Shown piece by piece: positions 26,026 to 37,700 of a stretch of DNA of 64,000 nt; position 1 is the stretch's first letter; each line of letters begins with the position of its first letter. The position numbers and the translations under genes were made by a program. Source of the stretch: Phaeosaccion multiseriatum (Eukaryota > Ochrophyta, other classes); contig OZ218954.1 in assembly GCA_965112735.1 (NCBI GenBank), positions 930,001 to 994,000 on the forward strand, given 5' to 3'. The notes under the pieces are model-generated. The model was not told where the DNA came from. It was given only the letters and a program-made list of their open reading frames with translations, and searched no databases.

Positions 26026-28453
26026 GTTTCTTCTCTGCCCGCACATCAAGTTCCCTAAGGTGCTGAAGCTCACTGAGACCGGCAGGGAGGGACTTGAGAG
26101 CCTTACAGCGACGGGCCGACAGCTCTCGAAGGGCTCGCATCCGGTTCACAGTTGGCGGCAGCGTGGACAAGCGATTGTTGTTGTTGAGATACATCTCTTC
26201 CATTTGGGTACAGTGTCCAATCTCCTCGGGGAGGGACCTGTGGTGGTAGTGAGTGTCGTACGTTAGTACGTACGTAAGGTAGTGAAAGTCGCCTGAGTCG
26301 AGAAGGAATTCCTCCATCCATTGCCATCTATGGTAGCCGCCATCCATTGCCATGCGAGACGGCTTTCCCACACCCCTCACCTGAGGTCGTTCCCACTCAG
26401 ACTGAGCTTGCGGATGTGATTCAAACAGCCGAGCTGAGGAGGAACCGCACTAATCTTGTTGCTGTACAAGTAGAGCTCACGGAGAGCTGTGCATGACTCG
26501 AAAACCTCGGCTTGTAGGGTAGAGACTTTGTTGTTGCCGAGATGGAGCAGTTCCAACTGTTGGTATGCACGCGGGTTGGGGGGGAGGGGGAGGGGAGGGA
26601 ACGAGAGGGAAGGGGACGGAGAGGGGGAAGGGAGAGAGGAGGGGGAGAGAGAGGGAGAGGGAGAGAGAGAGGAGAGGAAGACGGAGAGAGAGGGAGGAAC
26701 GGAAAAGGAGAGGAGAAGAAAGGGAGGGAGAGAGGGACGGCAGCTCAGCCGACCACATATGGATGCATGTTGCCACTCAGAGCTGCAGCATATGACACAC
26801 GCACACTACCAACCACCCACCCAGCCCCCTCCCCTCACACACACACGCACACCCACATGTCAACTGACGTACGTCACCATGAAGGCCCATAATCTGAAAT
26901 TGAGACTGCAAACTGAGACTGAGTAACCGTATCAGCAACACCCGACGTACGCTATCTGTAGCGTTCTGACGCACCTTGTTGCACTGGCCGAGCTCGGCGG
27001 GGATAGATGTGATGCAGTTCTGGCGGAGGTCAAGGGTCTTGAGGTGCACGCACGCACCCACCTGCACAATGTCAAGCATGCCCAAAACGAGGAGCAGGTT
27101 AGGGGGGGGGGGGGGCTATCTCACTGACTCACTCACACCCACCCACTCACTCACGCACTCACTCACCTGCTCGGGTAGGCAGATAAGACCATTGTCTCCC
27201 GCCTGCAGCTTCACAAGCTTGCACCACGACCCCATCTCCAGGGGGAGCAGGTTCAGCTTGTTGCCGGTCACGTTTACTTCCTCCACATTCCGCCAGTCGC
27301 CAACCTGTTGATTATGGTGAGAATAGGGAGGGAGGGAGGGAGGGAGGGAGGGAGGGAGAGAGAGAGAATGAATGCGGGTCACACACACGTCCGTACCAAG
27401 CAAGGACACAAACAATCACACACATACACACACGCGCGCACACACACATACACACACATATATATATACAAACGCCCCCCTCTTCGGCTGATTCCTTTAG
27501 TCAATTAAAGTGCCCCCCTCCCACTTACCTGGGGAGGGAGCACGGTGAGGGCGTTTCTCCGGCAGCTGAACACCCTCAGCTCGGTCCAGTTCTCTACTGT
27601 GGCAGGCAATTCTGTAATGGCATTGGTGTCTAAGTTCAACTCCTGAAGATTACGTAGGTCCCCGGCAATGGGGGAGAGGGCTCCATTGATAAAGTTATCG
27701 CTTAGGTTGAGGGTTTGGAGGTTGGTGAGCGCGCGTAGGACAGTAAAGACGTGGTCGCTGTTGAACAGCTGTTCGGAGGGGAAAGGGGAGAAGGAGGGGG
27801 AGAAAAGAGGGGAGGGGAGGGGAGGGGAGGGGAAGGGAGGGGAAGACAAGGGAGGAGAGAAGAAGAGATGAGGGGAGAGGTGGTGCTGCGGGGAAGGGGT
27901 CCCGTCGTAGAGTGATTGGGTAGAGAAGAGGTGGTGTGATGTTGAGTGGGGACAAGTTATTGGAGAGGGGGAAGGGAGGTGGGGAGAAGAGGGACGTATA
28001 GCTGTGGAGGAGAAGAAGCGTAATTATAGTAGCTAATTCCCATCAAGTGCAGAAAGATAATAACAAAGGCAAAAGAAGAGGGGGGCAAGCGACTGTGTCC
28101 CACCCGTCCATTCCATCCCCTCTTTCCATGGTAGGTACCTGGTTTCTGCTGAGATTGACATTGACAAGAGAGAGAAGCTCAGGTCGGTCCAGAATCTCTG
28201 CGGGGAGGAAGTCTTGATTGAGGCATCGGAGGTCAAGCATCTGTGTATCCTTCTCCACGGCGGCCCGTAACCGCACGAACATGACATCTGCACGCATGGA
28301 CTGAGCCTTGCTCTGCCTCTCATAGGCGTCTCCGAGGCGGGGGCACATGCATCTTTCCCGCTCCGCTGCGATCCAGGGCGTAGTCAGGATTTCCTTGACG
28401 GGAGCCTTGGGCCCCTTCCCCTTTTTCCCTCCCTTCTTCCCCTTCTTTGCCAT
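25603..28453 (-). CDS. leucine-rich-repeat protein
   Basis: Minus-strand exons: 28453-28139, 27768-27529, 27304-27167, 27061-26975, 26556-26381, 26237-26024, 25773-25603. All phases close, giving 446 residues. A Lys/Gly-rich start (MAKKGKKGGKKGKG) precedes a helical segment. From about residue 85 there are roughly twelve LRRs of the short SHOC2/LRRC40-like type, for example LQTLNLSDNFINGALSPIAG, VEEVNVTGNKLNLLPLEMGS and LKTLDLRQNCITSIPAELGQ; most exon boundaries fall near repeat boundaries. The C terminus returns to Lys/Gly-rich sequence and ends in an AVGDTAGAAAAASG stretch carrying the dispersed motif. No signal peptide, kinase or membrane segment is seen, so it is likely an intracellular scaffold or adaptor. 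The partner is unknown. Confidence 0.82.
25783..25862. repeat. 15-bp minisatellite related to the dispersed motif
   Basis: Five imperfect units of (CA)GTTGGTNGTACA at about 15-16 base spacing, in the LRR intron 25774-26023, adjoining a (CA)n run at 25974-26022. Units match the dispersed CAGTTGGTGATACAG motif with one or two changes. Confidence 0.75.
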
Positions 28454-28884
28454 TGGTCCCTAGTTTATCTACAGTTTTTCGTGTTCCGTGCTGCGTCTGT
28501 TCCCTTAGACGGCCCTATTTCTGCTGCTAGTATGGTGCCGCCGCTGCCAGCTTCTCCTCCCGGTTGCTCCCGTGGTGCTCTTCCTTTACCCTTCACCACA
28601 ATAGGGTGACCTAGTCTTTTCGTTCCGTTTGCTTCCTTCGACCGCAATCACTGCTCCTTCTGCTGCTGCTACTGCTGCGGCGGCGGCGGCGACTCTTTTC
28701 CTTCCCACCCGACACCTAAAGCTGCAGTCATGCTGTGATGTCCCACGCTCTTCTTTGACGGAGTGAAATTAAGAAGTTGACAGTTACACCCTTCTGTGTG
28801 TCTGTCTGTGAGGCGGAGCACCACCACACGAAGAAAATCATGCTCCCCCCTTGCTCCCCCCCCCCCCCCCCGTTGTGTGTTTTT
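28454..28884. promoter_or_regulatory. divergent promoter between LRR and DNA polymerase X genes
   Basis: Short region between the leftward LRR start (28453) and the rightward polymerase ATG (28885). No gene or clear TATA box seen. It ends in a C-rich run at 28855-28871. An alternative in-frame polymerase ATG lies at 28777. Confidence 0.45.
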
Positions 28885-31721
28885 ATGATGCAGGCTTCTC
28901 CGCAGCGGTCCTTCCACAGTGTTCACGTTGGGCTGGGACCCTGCTTTACGTCGAAGCAAATAGAGATATGGACAAAGGCGCTCTCCAAGCAGGGTGCGCG
29001 GGTCGTCGAAATCTTGCCCTTGTCTTCAAGCGGGCGGGGGGCGCTGGGGAAGAAGCGGCAACGGGATGGAAGCACCGGAAGTATCAGTAGCGGTGGAAGC
29101 AGCAGCAGTAGCATCAACAGCAGCAGCAACAGCAGCATGTTTGGAAAGCGTGCGGCAAGGACGAACCTGAGTGATTTAATTAGGAAGGGCAGAGGTAGAC
29201 CAGAGGTGCGAAATACGAAACCAGCGCCAGCGGGGGCCTCTCCCACACACTCCCCTCGCGGTACCACTGCCTCGATCCCCAGCCAAGACTTGTTCAAAAG
29301 CCTCACACACATTGCCGTGAGCGAGGCTTGGCTGGGCAAGGGCGAGAAGTTCATTCTGAGTCAACTGGGGCTGGAGGGCCCTCCCTCCGCCGCCTCTTCC
29401 GCTGCTGCACCCTGCGGCGTGTCCATCACCGCCCAGATTGTGAGCGAACTTTGGCTCATTGGCTGCCTGAAGGAGAGGAGAGTCTTGCCAGAGGTTCCGT
29501 ATACTGAAGTCAAGGAGAAGGAAGGTGTTGTCGTTGGCGTCATCGTCAAGGATAAGGAAGGCGGCCAAACTGAAGCCCTTGCTGGGCAGGGCGATCCAAC
29601 CCTGGGTGCAAGAGTACAAGGGGTGCAGGGAGGAAGGGGGAGGGGAGAAGCATCAGCCCATCAGGCCGTACCACCCTCACCGCCAGGCGAGGCAGTTGGT
29701 GATACCGCAGCGGCACCACCATTGGCAGGCGCCGCAGCAGCAGCAGCAGCAATGGCAAAGGACACACGATGGAGAGCTGGAGATTGGAAGAAGCCAGCCG
29801 GTAGCAGTGGCGACGAGGGAGATGAGGGAGATGAAGGTGTCGATGTCAGTGACACGGAGTGCGAGTGCGAGTACAGTAGCGACGAGGGAGAGGAAGGAGG
29901 TGGAGCTATCGCTGCAAGCGACACTGAGTGGGAGTACGGTAGCGACGAAGGCGGAGACAGAGACTGCGGCAGATCGATCGGTGCGGTGTTTCACCCTTGC
30001 GAGCACGCGTGTCCTCAGCGCTCTGCGACCGACCCAGGGCCGAACGGGCCTTACGTCCAGGCAAGAGACATGGGGTAGAGAGAGAGGGACACAGACGGAG
30101 AGAGGACGCAGGGGGACGGAGGGGAAGGGAGAGAGAGAGGGGGGGGGGGGGGGTCTCACTGTTGTCTTAGGTGATAGAAGCTCAATATGGTGAGGCACCG
30201 CCACTCTGTCCCTCCTCCTCCTCCTCCTCCCCTTCCTCGGACACACTATTTCAGTCTGCTAAAGTGAAGTTGAAACTGAAACCTGCCCGTATGATGACAG
30301 ATGCTTGACGAGGTCCGAGCGCTCTACGGTCTGGCAGGCAGTGACAAGGAGGAGGGTCTCTCGTTTGCCATCCTCGCCAGCGTGTTGAAGGCCATGTCCG
30401 AAAAGCTCGAGCGGGTGGAGCAACTCAGTCACATCAAATGTGAGGAAGAGAGGGGAGGGGACGAGAGGGGAGGGAGGACAAGGAGGGAGGGACACCTGCA
30501 TGTGCCCTTCTGGTGTAGTGAGCTTCGCCCCTTCACCCCAGTCCTCCAAACCCCATCCACTGCTGTCGCTGATGCTTCAGCTGAAACTGTGTGGTTGGTC
30601 CATCCTGCTCCTCCTCCCCCCCCCCCTCCTCTTCCTTCTCCTCCCTCGCCTCCTCCTCCCTCTCCTCCTTCACCTCCTTCCTTATCCTTCTCCAGTGGGG
30701 GACTCACAGATCCGGGCTTTGAAGGAGATGATCAACACGGGAAGGCTGCGGCGCCTCGAAGTGCTCCGGAGAGATGCTACCCTCATGTGCTTGAAGGAGC
30801 TGAGGACCGTGCTGGGAGTAGGTGTGTGTGTGTATGTGTGTGTGTGTGTGGGCGTGTGGGTGGGGTGCGAATGCAGCAGCTACTACCCCCTCGTTCGGCT
30901 GTGAAGTATACGCTCTCGATGCGTGACGGGGGGAAACATGGTCCGCGTGAGTTTTTTTTCTCTCTCTCTCTCTCTCTTCTCTCTCTATCTGTCTCCTTCT
31001 CCCTTTTATCTCACTCTCTTCCTCTCTCTCTCTCCCTCCATCTCCCTTTTTCTCTCTCTCTCTCTTTCATACGCACACACTCTATTTATCTAACACACAC
31101 ACACGCTGTACTCTGTCGTTCCCACACAACCCCGACTAAGGGCAAGCCACGGCGCGTGAATGGTGTAGCTTGGGTATCCGATCCGTGGCCGAGGCCCAAT
31201 CGCGCTGGGAGACCGGCACCCTACCCCCCTCCAACTCCACACTGAGCAAGCAGCAGGAGGTGGGTGGGGTTGACAATTGAAAATCAAACCGATCCTCTGG
31301 CTTGACAAACTGAAACTCAAACTGATCCTCACCCTGACCCTGACCTTGATCCTGTCACTGACTCATTTACTCTCTCAATGCGTTCACGCTCTCACGCACG
31401 CATGCACTAACTCACTTACACACTCACTCGCTCAATCACTCGCTCACTCCCTTCCCTTGCATCGCCAACTGCTGACCCTGTGTCACCAACTGTTGGGCCT
31501 GTATCACCAACTGCTGACCCTGTCTGTGATCCTCTAGGCCGGCCTCAAGTACCGCACAGACCTCGAGCAGCCCATTCCCCGGGCCACGGTGGAGGTGCGT
31601 TGGCGAACACATGGGCCTGGATGTATCACCAACTACTGTTGCTGCTGTATCACCAACTCCTGCTGCAGATGCTTACCTCCCTCCCTCCCTCCCTCCCTCC
31701 CTCCCTCCCCCTTCCCTAACG

Positions 31722-31752
<31 letters not shown>

Positions 31753-32982
31753 CTTGTACTTCAACTTCAACAGGCCATGGGGGACGAAGTGCGCAAATGG
31801 GCAGAGAGCGCAGCCAAGGCCTGTCGCGGCGATGTGAAGAGCATGAAGCTGCAGCTCGCGGGCGGGTACCGCAGGGGGAAGGAGGAGAGCCATGACGTGG
31901 ATGTGTTAATAAGGTATAGGGAAATAGGAGGGAGGGAGGGAGGGAGGGAGGGAAGGAGGGGGGAGAGGGAGGGAACGCGGGGAGGAGGTACAACCCCCCC
32001 CCCCCACCTCACCCACTCACTCACTCACCCACACCACCCCTTTGTTGACTTCTCAGTCTCGCAAGCAAGGGCAAGGATGGCAAGAAGGCTTCGATGCACA
32101 AACAGCTTGGAAAGGTTGAAGAGAGAGAGAGGGGGGGGGGGGAGGGGGGAGGTGAGAGAAGAGAGAGTTTGTGAGCGTGAGAGAGAGGGGGGGGGAGAGA
32201 GGGAGGGGGAGATAGACGGGAGGGTACGATAACGACAGCGGTTTCACGTATGGACGGTTACGGCGGTTACGGTTAGTCACCCCCTTTTCTCTTTCGCGCC
32301 CTCCGTGTGTCTGTTTGCCCCTTGCCATGACACCCATAACATCTACAACATCGCAATAGTATCCGTAACGTCCACAATATCGCAATGACGTCGCAATCAC
32401 AGGGCATTCTTAAGCGCCTTCCTGTCGAGAGCTGCGTCTTCGTCAGTGGGAACTTCTTCATCAACAACCGCGGCCCCACAGTCAACAAACGCAACTTTGT
32501 GTGCGGTACTGACGTGCTGCGGGAGCGTGACAACTTCACCATCATGGCCATTGTGCCGTTTGGAGGTGAGGGAGAGAGGCAGAGGGAAGGAGGGGGAGGG
32601 AGGGAGGGAGAGAGGAGGGAGGGAGAGAGGAGGGGAGGCAGGAAAGGACGGAGAGAGGGAGAGAGGGAGAGGGGAGGCAGGAAAGGACGGAGAGAGGGAG
32701 CGAGGGAGAGGGGAGACTGGTCTTCACCGTTCTGTGGGTCTTTCCGAGTGTGTGTGTGTGTGTGTGTGTGTGTGTCCGTGCGTGTGTTTGCGTGCATGCG
32801 TGTGCGGTTCTCCCTCTCTTATCTCCTTGCCCACAGGGCATATCCCCTTCCACTCCTTTCCCATTGTTGCCCATTGCATCTGCATCCCTTCTCTCACACA
32901 CTCCTCCACCCCGTATATCCACCCTCCGTGGCGTGCCGTCCTCCCTTGTCATTCCTCCTCCTCTTCTTCCTCCTCCTCTTCC

Positions 32983-33014
<32 letters not shown>

Positions 33015-33921
33015 TTCCCCTTCCCCTTCCTCTTCCTCTTCCTCTTCCTCCTCCTCTTCTTCTTCCTCCTCCTCCTCCTCTTCCTCTTCCTCTTCCTCTT
33101 CCTCTTCTTCTTCGTCTTCCTTTTCCTCCTCCTCTTCCTATTCCTCTTCCTCTTCCTCTTCCTCTTCCTCTTCCTCCTCCTCTTCCTCTTCCTCTTCCTC
33201 TTCCTCTCCCCCTTCTTCTTCCTCTTCCTCTTCCTCCTCCTCTTCCTCTTCCTCCTCCTCTTCCTCTTCCTCCTCCTCTTCCTCTTCCTCCCCCTCCTCC
33301 TCCTCCTCCTCCTCCTCCTCCTCTCCCCCTTCCCCATCTACCCCAATGCCCTACAAATGGCACAACGCTCACAATACAGGTGTCATGCGGAGATTGGATA
33401 TTATCATCGTGCCCCCACGCAACTGGGTGCCAATGCTGCTCAACTGGACAGGTATTGAAACTGTCTTTAGTAACCCACTCTCTCACTAACCGACCCATCC
33501 ACTCACTCACTAACTCATCCACCCACTCACTTAATCGCCCACTCATTGACTCACTCGCTCCCTCACTCACATACTCACCCACTCACTCACTCACACTCAC
33601 CCACTCACCCACTCACCCACTCACCCACTCACCCACTCACTCACTCAACCACTGACTCACTCACTCACTCTCTCACGCACTGCAATACTGCTCAACTGGG
33701 CAGGAAACGCGTACTTCAACCGCTCTATCCGTCGCTACGCCAAGGACAAGTTCGGCATAACCATGGAGGCAGGTGGGATCATCGGACCCGATAACAGGGA
33801 GGGAGGAGGAGGGGGGTCCAGGGAGCTGACCCCTCCAGGCAAGGACTACTTTGAGACGGAAGAGGATGTGTTCGAGCTACTGGGGCTTGACTATCTGCCT
33901 CCGGAGATGCGCTGCTGCTGA
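28885..33921 (+). CDS. family X DNA polymerase with BRCT domain (lambda/mu-like)
   Basis: Exons: 28885-30060, 30301-30439, 30696-about 30825, about 31169-31259, 31538-31594, 31774-31913, 32057-32114, 32403-32565, 33380-33451, 33704-33921; about 747 residues. The exon 3/4 join is the least certain. An N-terminal BRCT domain is split by a Ser-rich insert (FHSVHVGLGPCFTSKQIEIW ... LTHIAVSEAW ... VSELWLIGCL). The 8-kDa lyase-like region is in exon 2. The nucleotidyl-transfer core shows LAGGYRRGKEESHDVDVLI, with the paired catalytic aspartates, and RRLDIIIVP with the third; then LLNWTG, NRSIRRYAKDKFG and a typical GLDYLPPE end. Family members fill gaps in base excision and end-joining repair in the nucleus. 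Lambda versus mu cannot be settled: the DVDVL motif is lambda-like, the GG..H context mu-like. Intron 1 appears to be GC-AG (CAG|GCAAGA). An upstream in-frame ATG at 28777 would add 36 residues. Confidence 0.82.
31460..31659. repeat. cluster of five dispersed-motif copies in polymerase introns
   Basis: CTGTATCACCAACTG-like copies at 31460-31471, 31478-31492 and 31499-31513 in one intron, and 31622-31635 and 31645-31659 in the next, flanking the 57-base exon 31538-31594. They are non-coding here. Confidence 0.8.
32950..33335. repeat. long (TCC/TTC)n pyrimidine tract in intron
   Basis: Nearly 390 bases of pure T/C triplets in the polymerase intron 32566-33379. It opens every frame on both strands and so creates long false ORFs (Ser/Leu/Pro or Gly/Arg/Lys). 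Such a tract can form triplex DNA. Confidence 0.95.
33431..33703. repeat. 21-bp direct repeat at both ends of an intron
   Basis: The last 21 bases of polymerase exon 9 (33431-33451, CAATGCTGCTCAACTGGACAG) recur with two changes as the last 21 bases of the following intron (33683-33703). Each copy ends exactly at a splice junction. Confidence 0.85.
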
Positions 33922-34792
33922 CGGGGGAGAAGGTGGAGGAGGAAGAGGAGGAGGAGGAGGAGGAGGAGGAGGAGGAGGAGGAGGAGAAGGAGGAGGAGGA
34001 GGAGGAGGAGGAGGAGGAGGAGGAGGAAGGAGGAGGATGGCAGTGGATGGCAATGGATGGCAGTGGATAACCGCGCGCTTTGTATAGGGGCGTATGTAAG
34101 TACTGTGTATATATCTCACTTCTGCCATCAGCAGTCAGTCAGCAGGGAGCTGTTGATGTAGGCTTCTAGGCAATTGACAAGATGAGCACCCCGCCACCAA
34201 CAGCTTCTCTTTCCTCTCGGCTGTCCCTCTCTCTATCCGTAAACCCATCGACTGCTGCCCATCTAGCTATATGCCCATGCCTATCACTATGACAGAATCC
34301 ATTGAGACACTGCAGCATCCCGATCACAGAGAGAGAGCAAAGCTTGCGAGCCTTGGTGTGGAGGGAGATTGTGATTCTGCAGTAGCTCGAAGTTCTAAGT
34401 GGCCCCTCCATCCATAGTGAAGCCTAAGCCTAACTAGTCTATAGTCTACCGCTCTATTCGCCGAGCTCATTCTCTTGGCTTTCCCCCAAGGGACCCAGCC
34501 TCTCCCCTCTCGTGGGAGGATTTAAATTTAAATGCAGCTTTTGCAGCCCGTCAAACTTTAATGTGTTGGCTATTCGCTGCCAGTTGTGATGCCCTCAACG
34601 CGGCGGGTCGAGGCGGCCGATCAACAAAAAACAAAGCGAAGCAAAGCAAAGCAACACATAGCACATACATATTCGTACATATCCGTAGGCCGCCCTCCAG
34701 GACAAGCACAAGGCACCTTCCTTTAACCCAAACTGCTTCCTTCAAAGAGACCCCTCCTTTGATAGCCTGGGTACTTCCCCGCGCGTGGAGCC
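33922..34792. other. intergenic region between polymerase X and TPR genes
   Basis: No gene seen. A (GGA)n tract (about 33931-34035) follows the polymerase stop. An AT-rich palindromic patch TTTAAATTTAAA (about 34519-34530) and the sequence up to 34792 probably belong to the TPR gene promoter and leader. Confidence 0.45.
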
Positions 34793-37700
34793 ATGGTGAA
34801 TTACGACAAGTGGGCTAACTTCCATGATAGCGATGATGAAGAGGAGGAGGCCAAAAGGATTGCCCTGGAGAAGGAGGAGAGGCGGAAGAGGGAGGAGCAT
34901 ACTATAAAGGTCCAGAAGCTTGCAGCGCGCCGGGAGAAGGAAGTGGCGGCGACCAAGGCGCGGCTGCGCAGAGACCAGGAGGACGGCAACAAAAAGCTGA
35001 CTGCAGGTGACGTGCGTAGCTTCTTGCAAGACGCTTCCATGCTAAGGTAAGGGCGGCTGAGACTTGCCTAATACTGTGTGCTTTGGTGAAGGGAGGGAGT
35101 AGTGAGTTGTGCCGGTGCCGCGTAGGCTATCCACAGGTACATCGCAGGGATGAGGGAAGTCGGTGGGAGGGAGTGAGGAGAAGGGAGGCAGGTAGGCAGG
35201 GATGAAGGAAGAGAGGAAGGGAGGGATGGAGCGAGTGAAAGAGTGGAGTGAGTGAGTGAGTTAGTGAGGGCCTGAGTGAGGGACTGAGTGAGAGATTGAG
35301 TGATTTAGTGACAGTGTGTGAGTGAGTGAGTGTGAATGAGTGAGAGAGTGAGTGAGTGAGTGAGTGAGTGAGTGAGGGAGTGAGTGAGTGATTGAGTGGG
35401 TGGCTGAGTGAGTGGATGAGACGCTTCCCCTTCAAGCGCGTGGTGGTGGTGCCGAACTGGAGCTCGCTCACCTGCTCAGGGATGAGATGACGTACGTTCA
35501 GTCAGAGACCACCTCGCTCGCTCGGCGCTTGCGTTACGCTTCGCTCGAGCTCTCGCCTGCAGGCCAGGCAGATATACAGGCATGCAGACACCGTAGGTAC
35601 TGGGGTGACCTTCTCCTTTCCCATCCACTGCCATCCACCCTCAACTTCCCTCCCTCCCTCCCTCCATCCATCCCTCCCTTGTGTGTCCATCGAGCAGACA
35701 TCAGGCCAACGTCCTTTGGGAGCAGGAGCTAGTGGAACAGAGCGCCGCTCCCATCGATCAGATTATCACACAGTTCGAGGCCCTCTTTGGGAGTATGGAA
35801 AAGTTGCACAAACAGGGCGTCGCATCGGAACATCAACTAGTAGAGGTGAGTGAGTGAGTGAGTGGGAGGGTGAGTGAGTGAGTGGGAGGGTGGGCGGGTG
35901 AGTGAGTGAGTGAGTGAGTGAGTGAGTGGGAGGGTGAGTGGGAGGGTGGGTGAGTGAGCGAGTGAGTGAGTGAGTGAGTGAGTGAGTGAGTGAGTGGGTG
36001 AGTGGGTGAGTGAGTGGGTGGGTGGGTGGGTGAGTGAGTGGGTGGGTGGGTGAGTGAGTGAGTGGGTGAGTGAGTGAGTGAATGAGTAAGTGGGTGAGTG
36101 AGTGAGTGAGTGAATGAGTGGGTGGGTGGGTGCGTGGATGGGTGGGTGGTTGGATGAGTGGTGAATGAGTGAGTGAGCGAGTGAGTGAGTGAGTGAGTGA
36201 GTGAGTGAGTGAGTGACTTGGCGGGTGTGTGAGTGAGTGAGTAAGAGTAAAGAACGAAACACATAACATGGTGCCGGCCACTAGTACAAGTAAACAACAA
36301 GCATGTCCCTGCCCCTTTCCTCTGTCCCTCTCCTCCAGGTACACGAAGCGGTGGAGCAAGCATACGTGAGCAAAGCCAAAACACTCGTCCTATTGGCCAG
36401 CACGGCGACCGCCTTGAGTAAGGAGGAGGAAGCTTACAAGCTCGCCAGGAAGATCTGCGATAAGGTTAGGTTCTGAGTGAGTGCTATGAATGTATAACAA
36501 CACTTTACACTAATGGATTGGACAGCACCAATGACAATAACAACGTTGACAATAACCAAGAATGGAGAACAACACTTTACACCAATGCATTGGACAGCAC
36601 CATTGACAATAACATTGTTAACAATAACAACGTTGACAACAACACTTAACCCCCCCCCCCCCACCTTCAGGTCCTGCTGTTAAATCCGGACGCCATGGAG
36701 GCATTAAGGACGCGTGCAGATTGTTCCAGCCGGCTCGGGCTTTATGAGGCAGCCGTGAGTGATCTGAATAAGGTACTTGTCGTCATTGAGAGCGAGTTGC
36801 AGGTTACTCAGCAGCAGCGGCGACAGCGGCAGTTGCAAGGAGGAGGAGAAAGGGGAGCAGGACAAGGGGGGGCGCGGGGGCGGGGGGGGAGGGAAGAACA
36901 AGAAGAAGAGGACGAAGATGACGAGGTGTACGAGGAAAGGTTGGAGTTGTATATGAGAGAGACGCTGGAGATGCTGGCGAAGAACGAGGACAACATGCTC
37001 GTTGCGGAGTACGACAGCGGTGATCCGTTCTTAGCGCTCACACACGGCAGTCGGTACGTCACTATTCAACCCCCTTTGCTTTGGCTTGGCAACCCCCCGT
37101 GTTTTGTTTACACTCCTACATGCACATCACCTACTATCAATGAACCCGCTATCAACACCAGCAACGTACTCACATCAAGCTATACCCCACCCTTCCCAGC
37201 ATTCTCAAGGAGGGAGGAGACGGCAGCGCCCGACGGGCCTTGCTGCTGCTAGAGAAGGCAAGGCAAAAGCTCACCACCACCACCACCACCGTTACCACCA
37301 AGCGTACCACCAACGCTACCACCCTTTCCGCAGAGGAGAAGGAGAAGGAGGAGAAGGCACGCTTGCTGTTGGCCCCTCGCGCGGTGCGGTTAGAGGCAAT
37401 GGCTCTAGTGGTGCTTAGGAGGGAAGAGGAGGCGGTGAACAAGCTGACGAGGGCGGTCAATTGCAGGCATGCTGTCAATAGCAGCAGCAAGGAGAAGGTT
37501 CGCGGGGCGTGGGACAGCGGGGAGCTTGGACTTTGCTACGATGTGAGTGGAGAAGGGAAGGGAAGGAGGGAGGGAGGGAGAGAATAGAGGGAGGGAGGGA
37601 GAGAGACAGCGAGGGATGAGGGAGAAAAGAAAGGAAGGAGGGAGGGAGAGAATAGAGGGAGGGAGGGAGAGAGACAGCGAGGGATGAGGGAGAAAAGAAG

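Noticed and set aside
32542-33582. Long Gly/Arg, Ser or Leu/Pro frames on both strands
   Set aside because: They are produced by the (TCC/TTC)n intron tract, which has no stop codons in any frame; the real polymerase exons on either side splice across it.
35020-35440. AGACGCTTCC repeat at the end of TPR exon 1 and in the following intron
   Set aside because: Only about 10 bases match and the second copy is not at the used acceptor (35480), so chance cannot be excluded.
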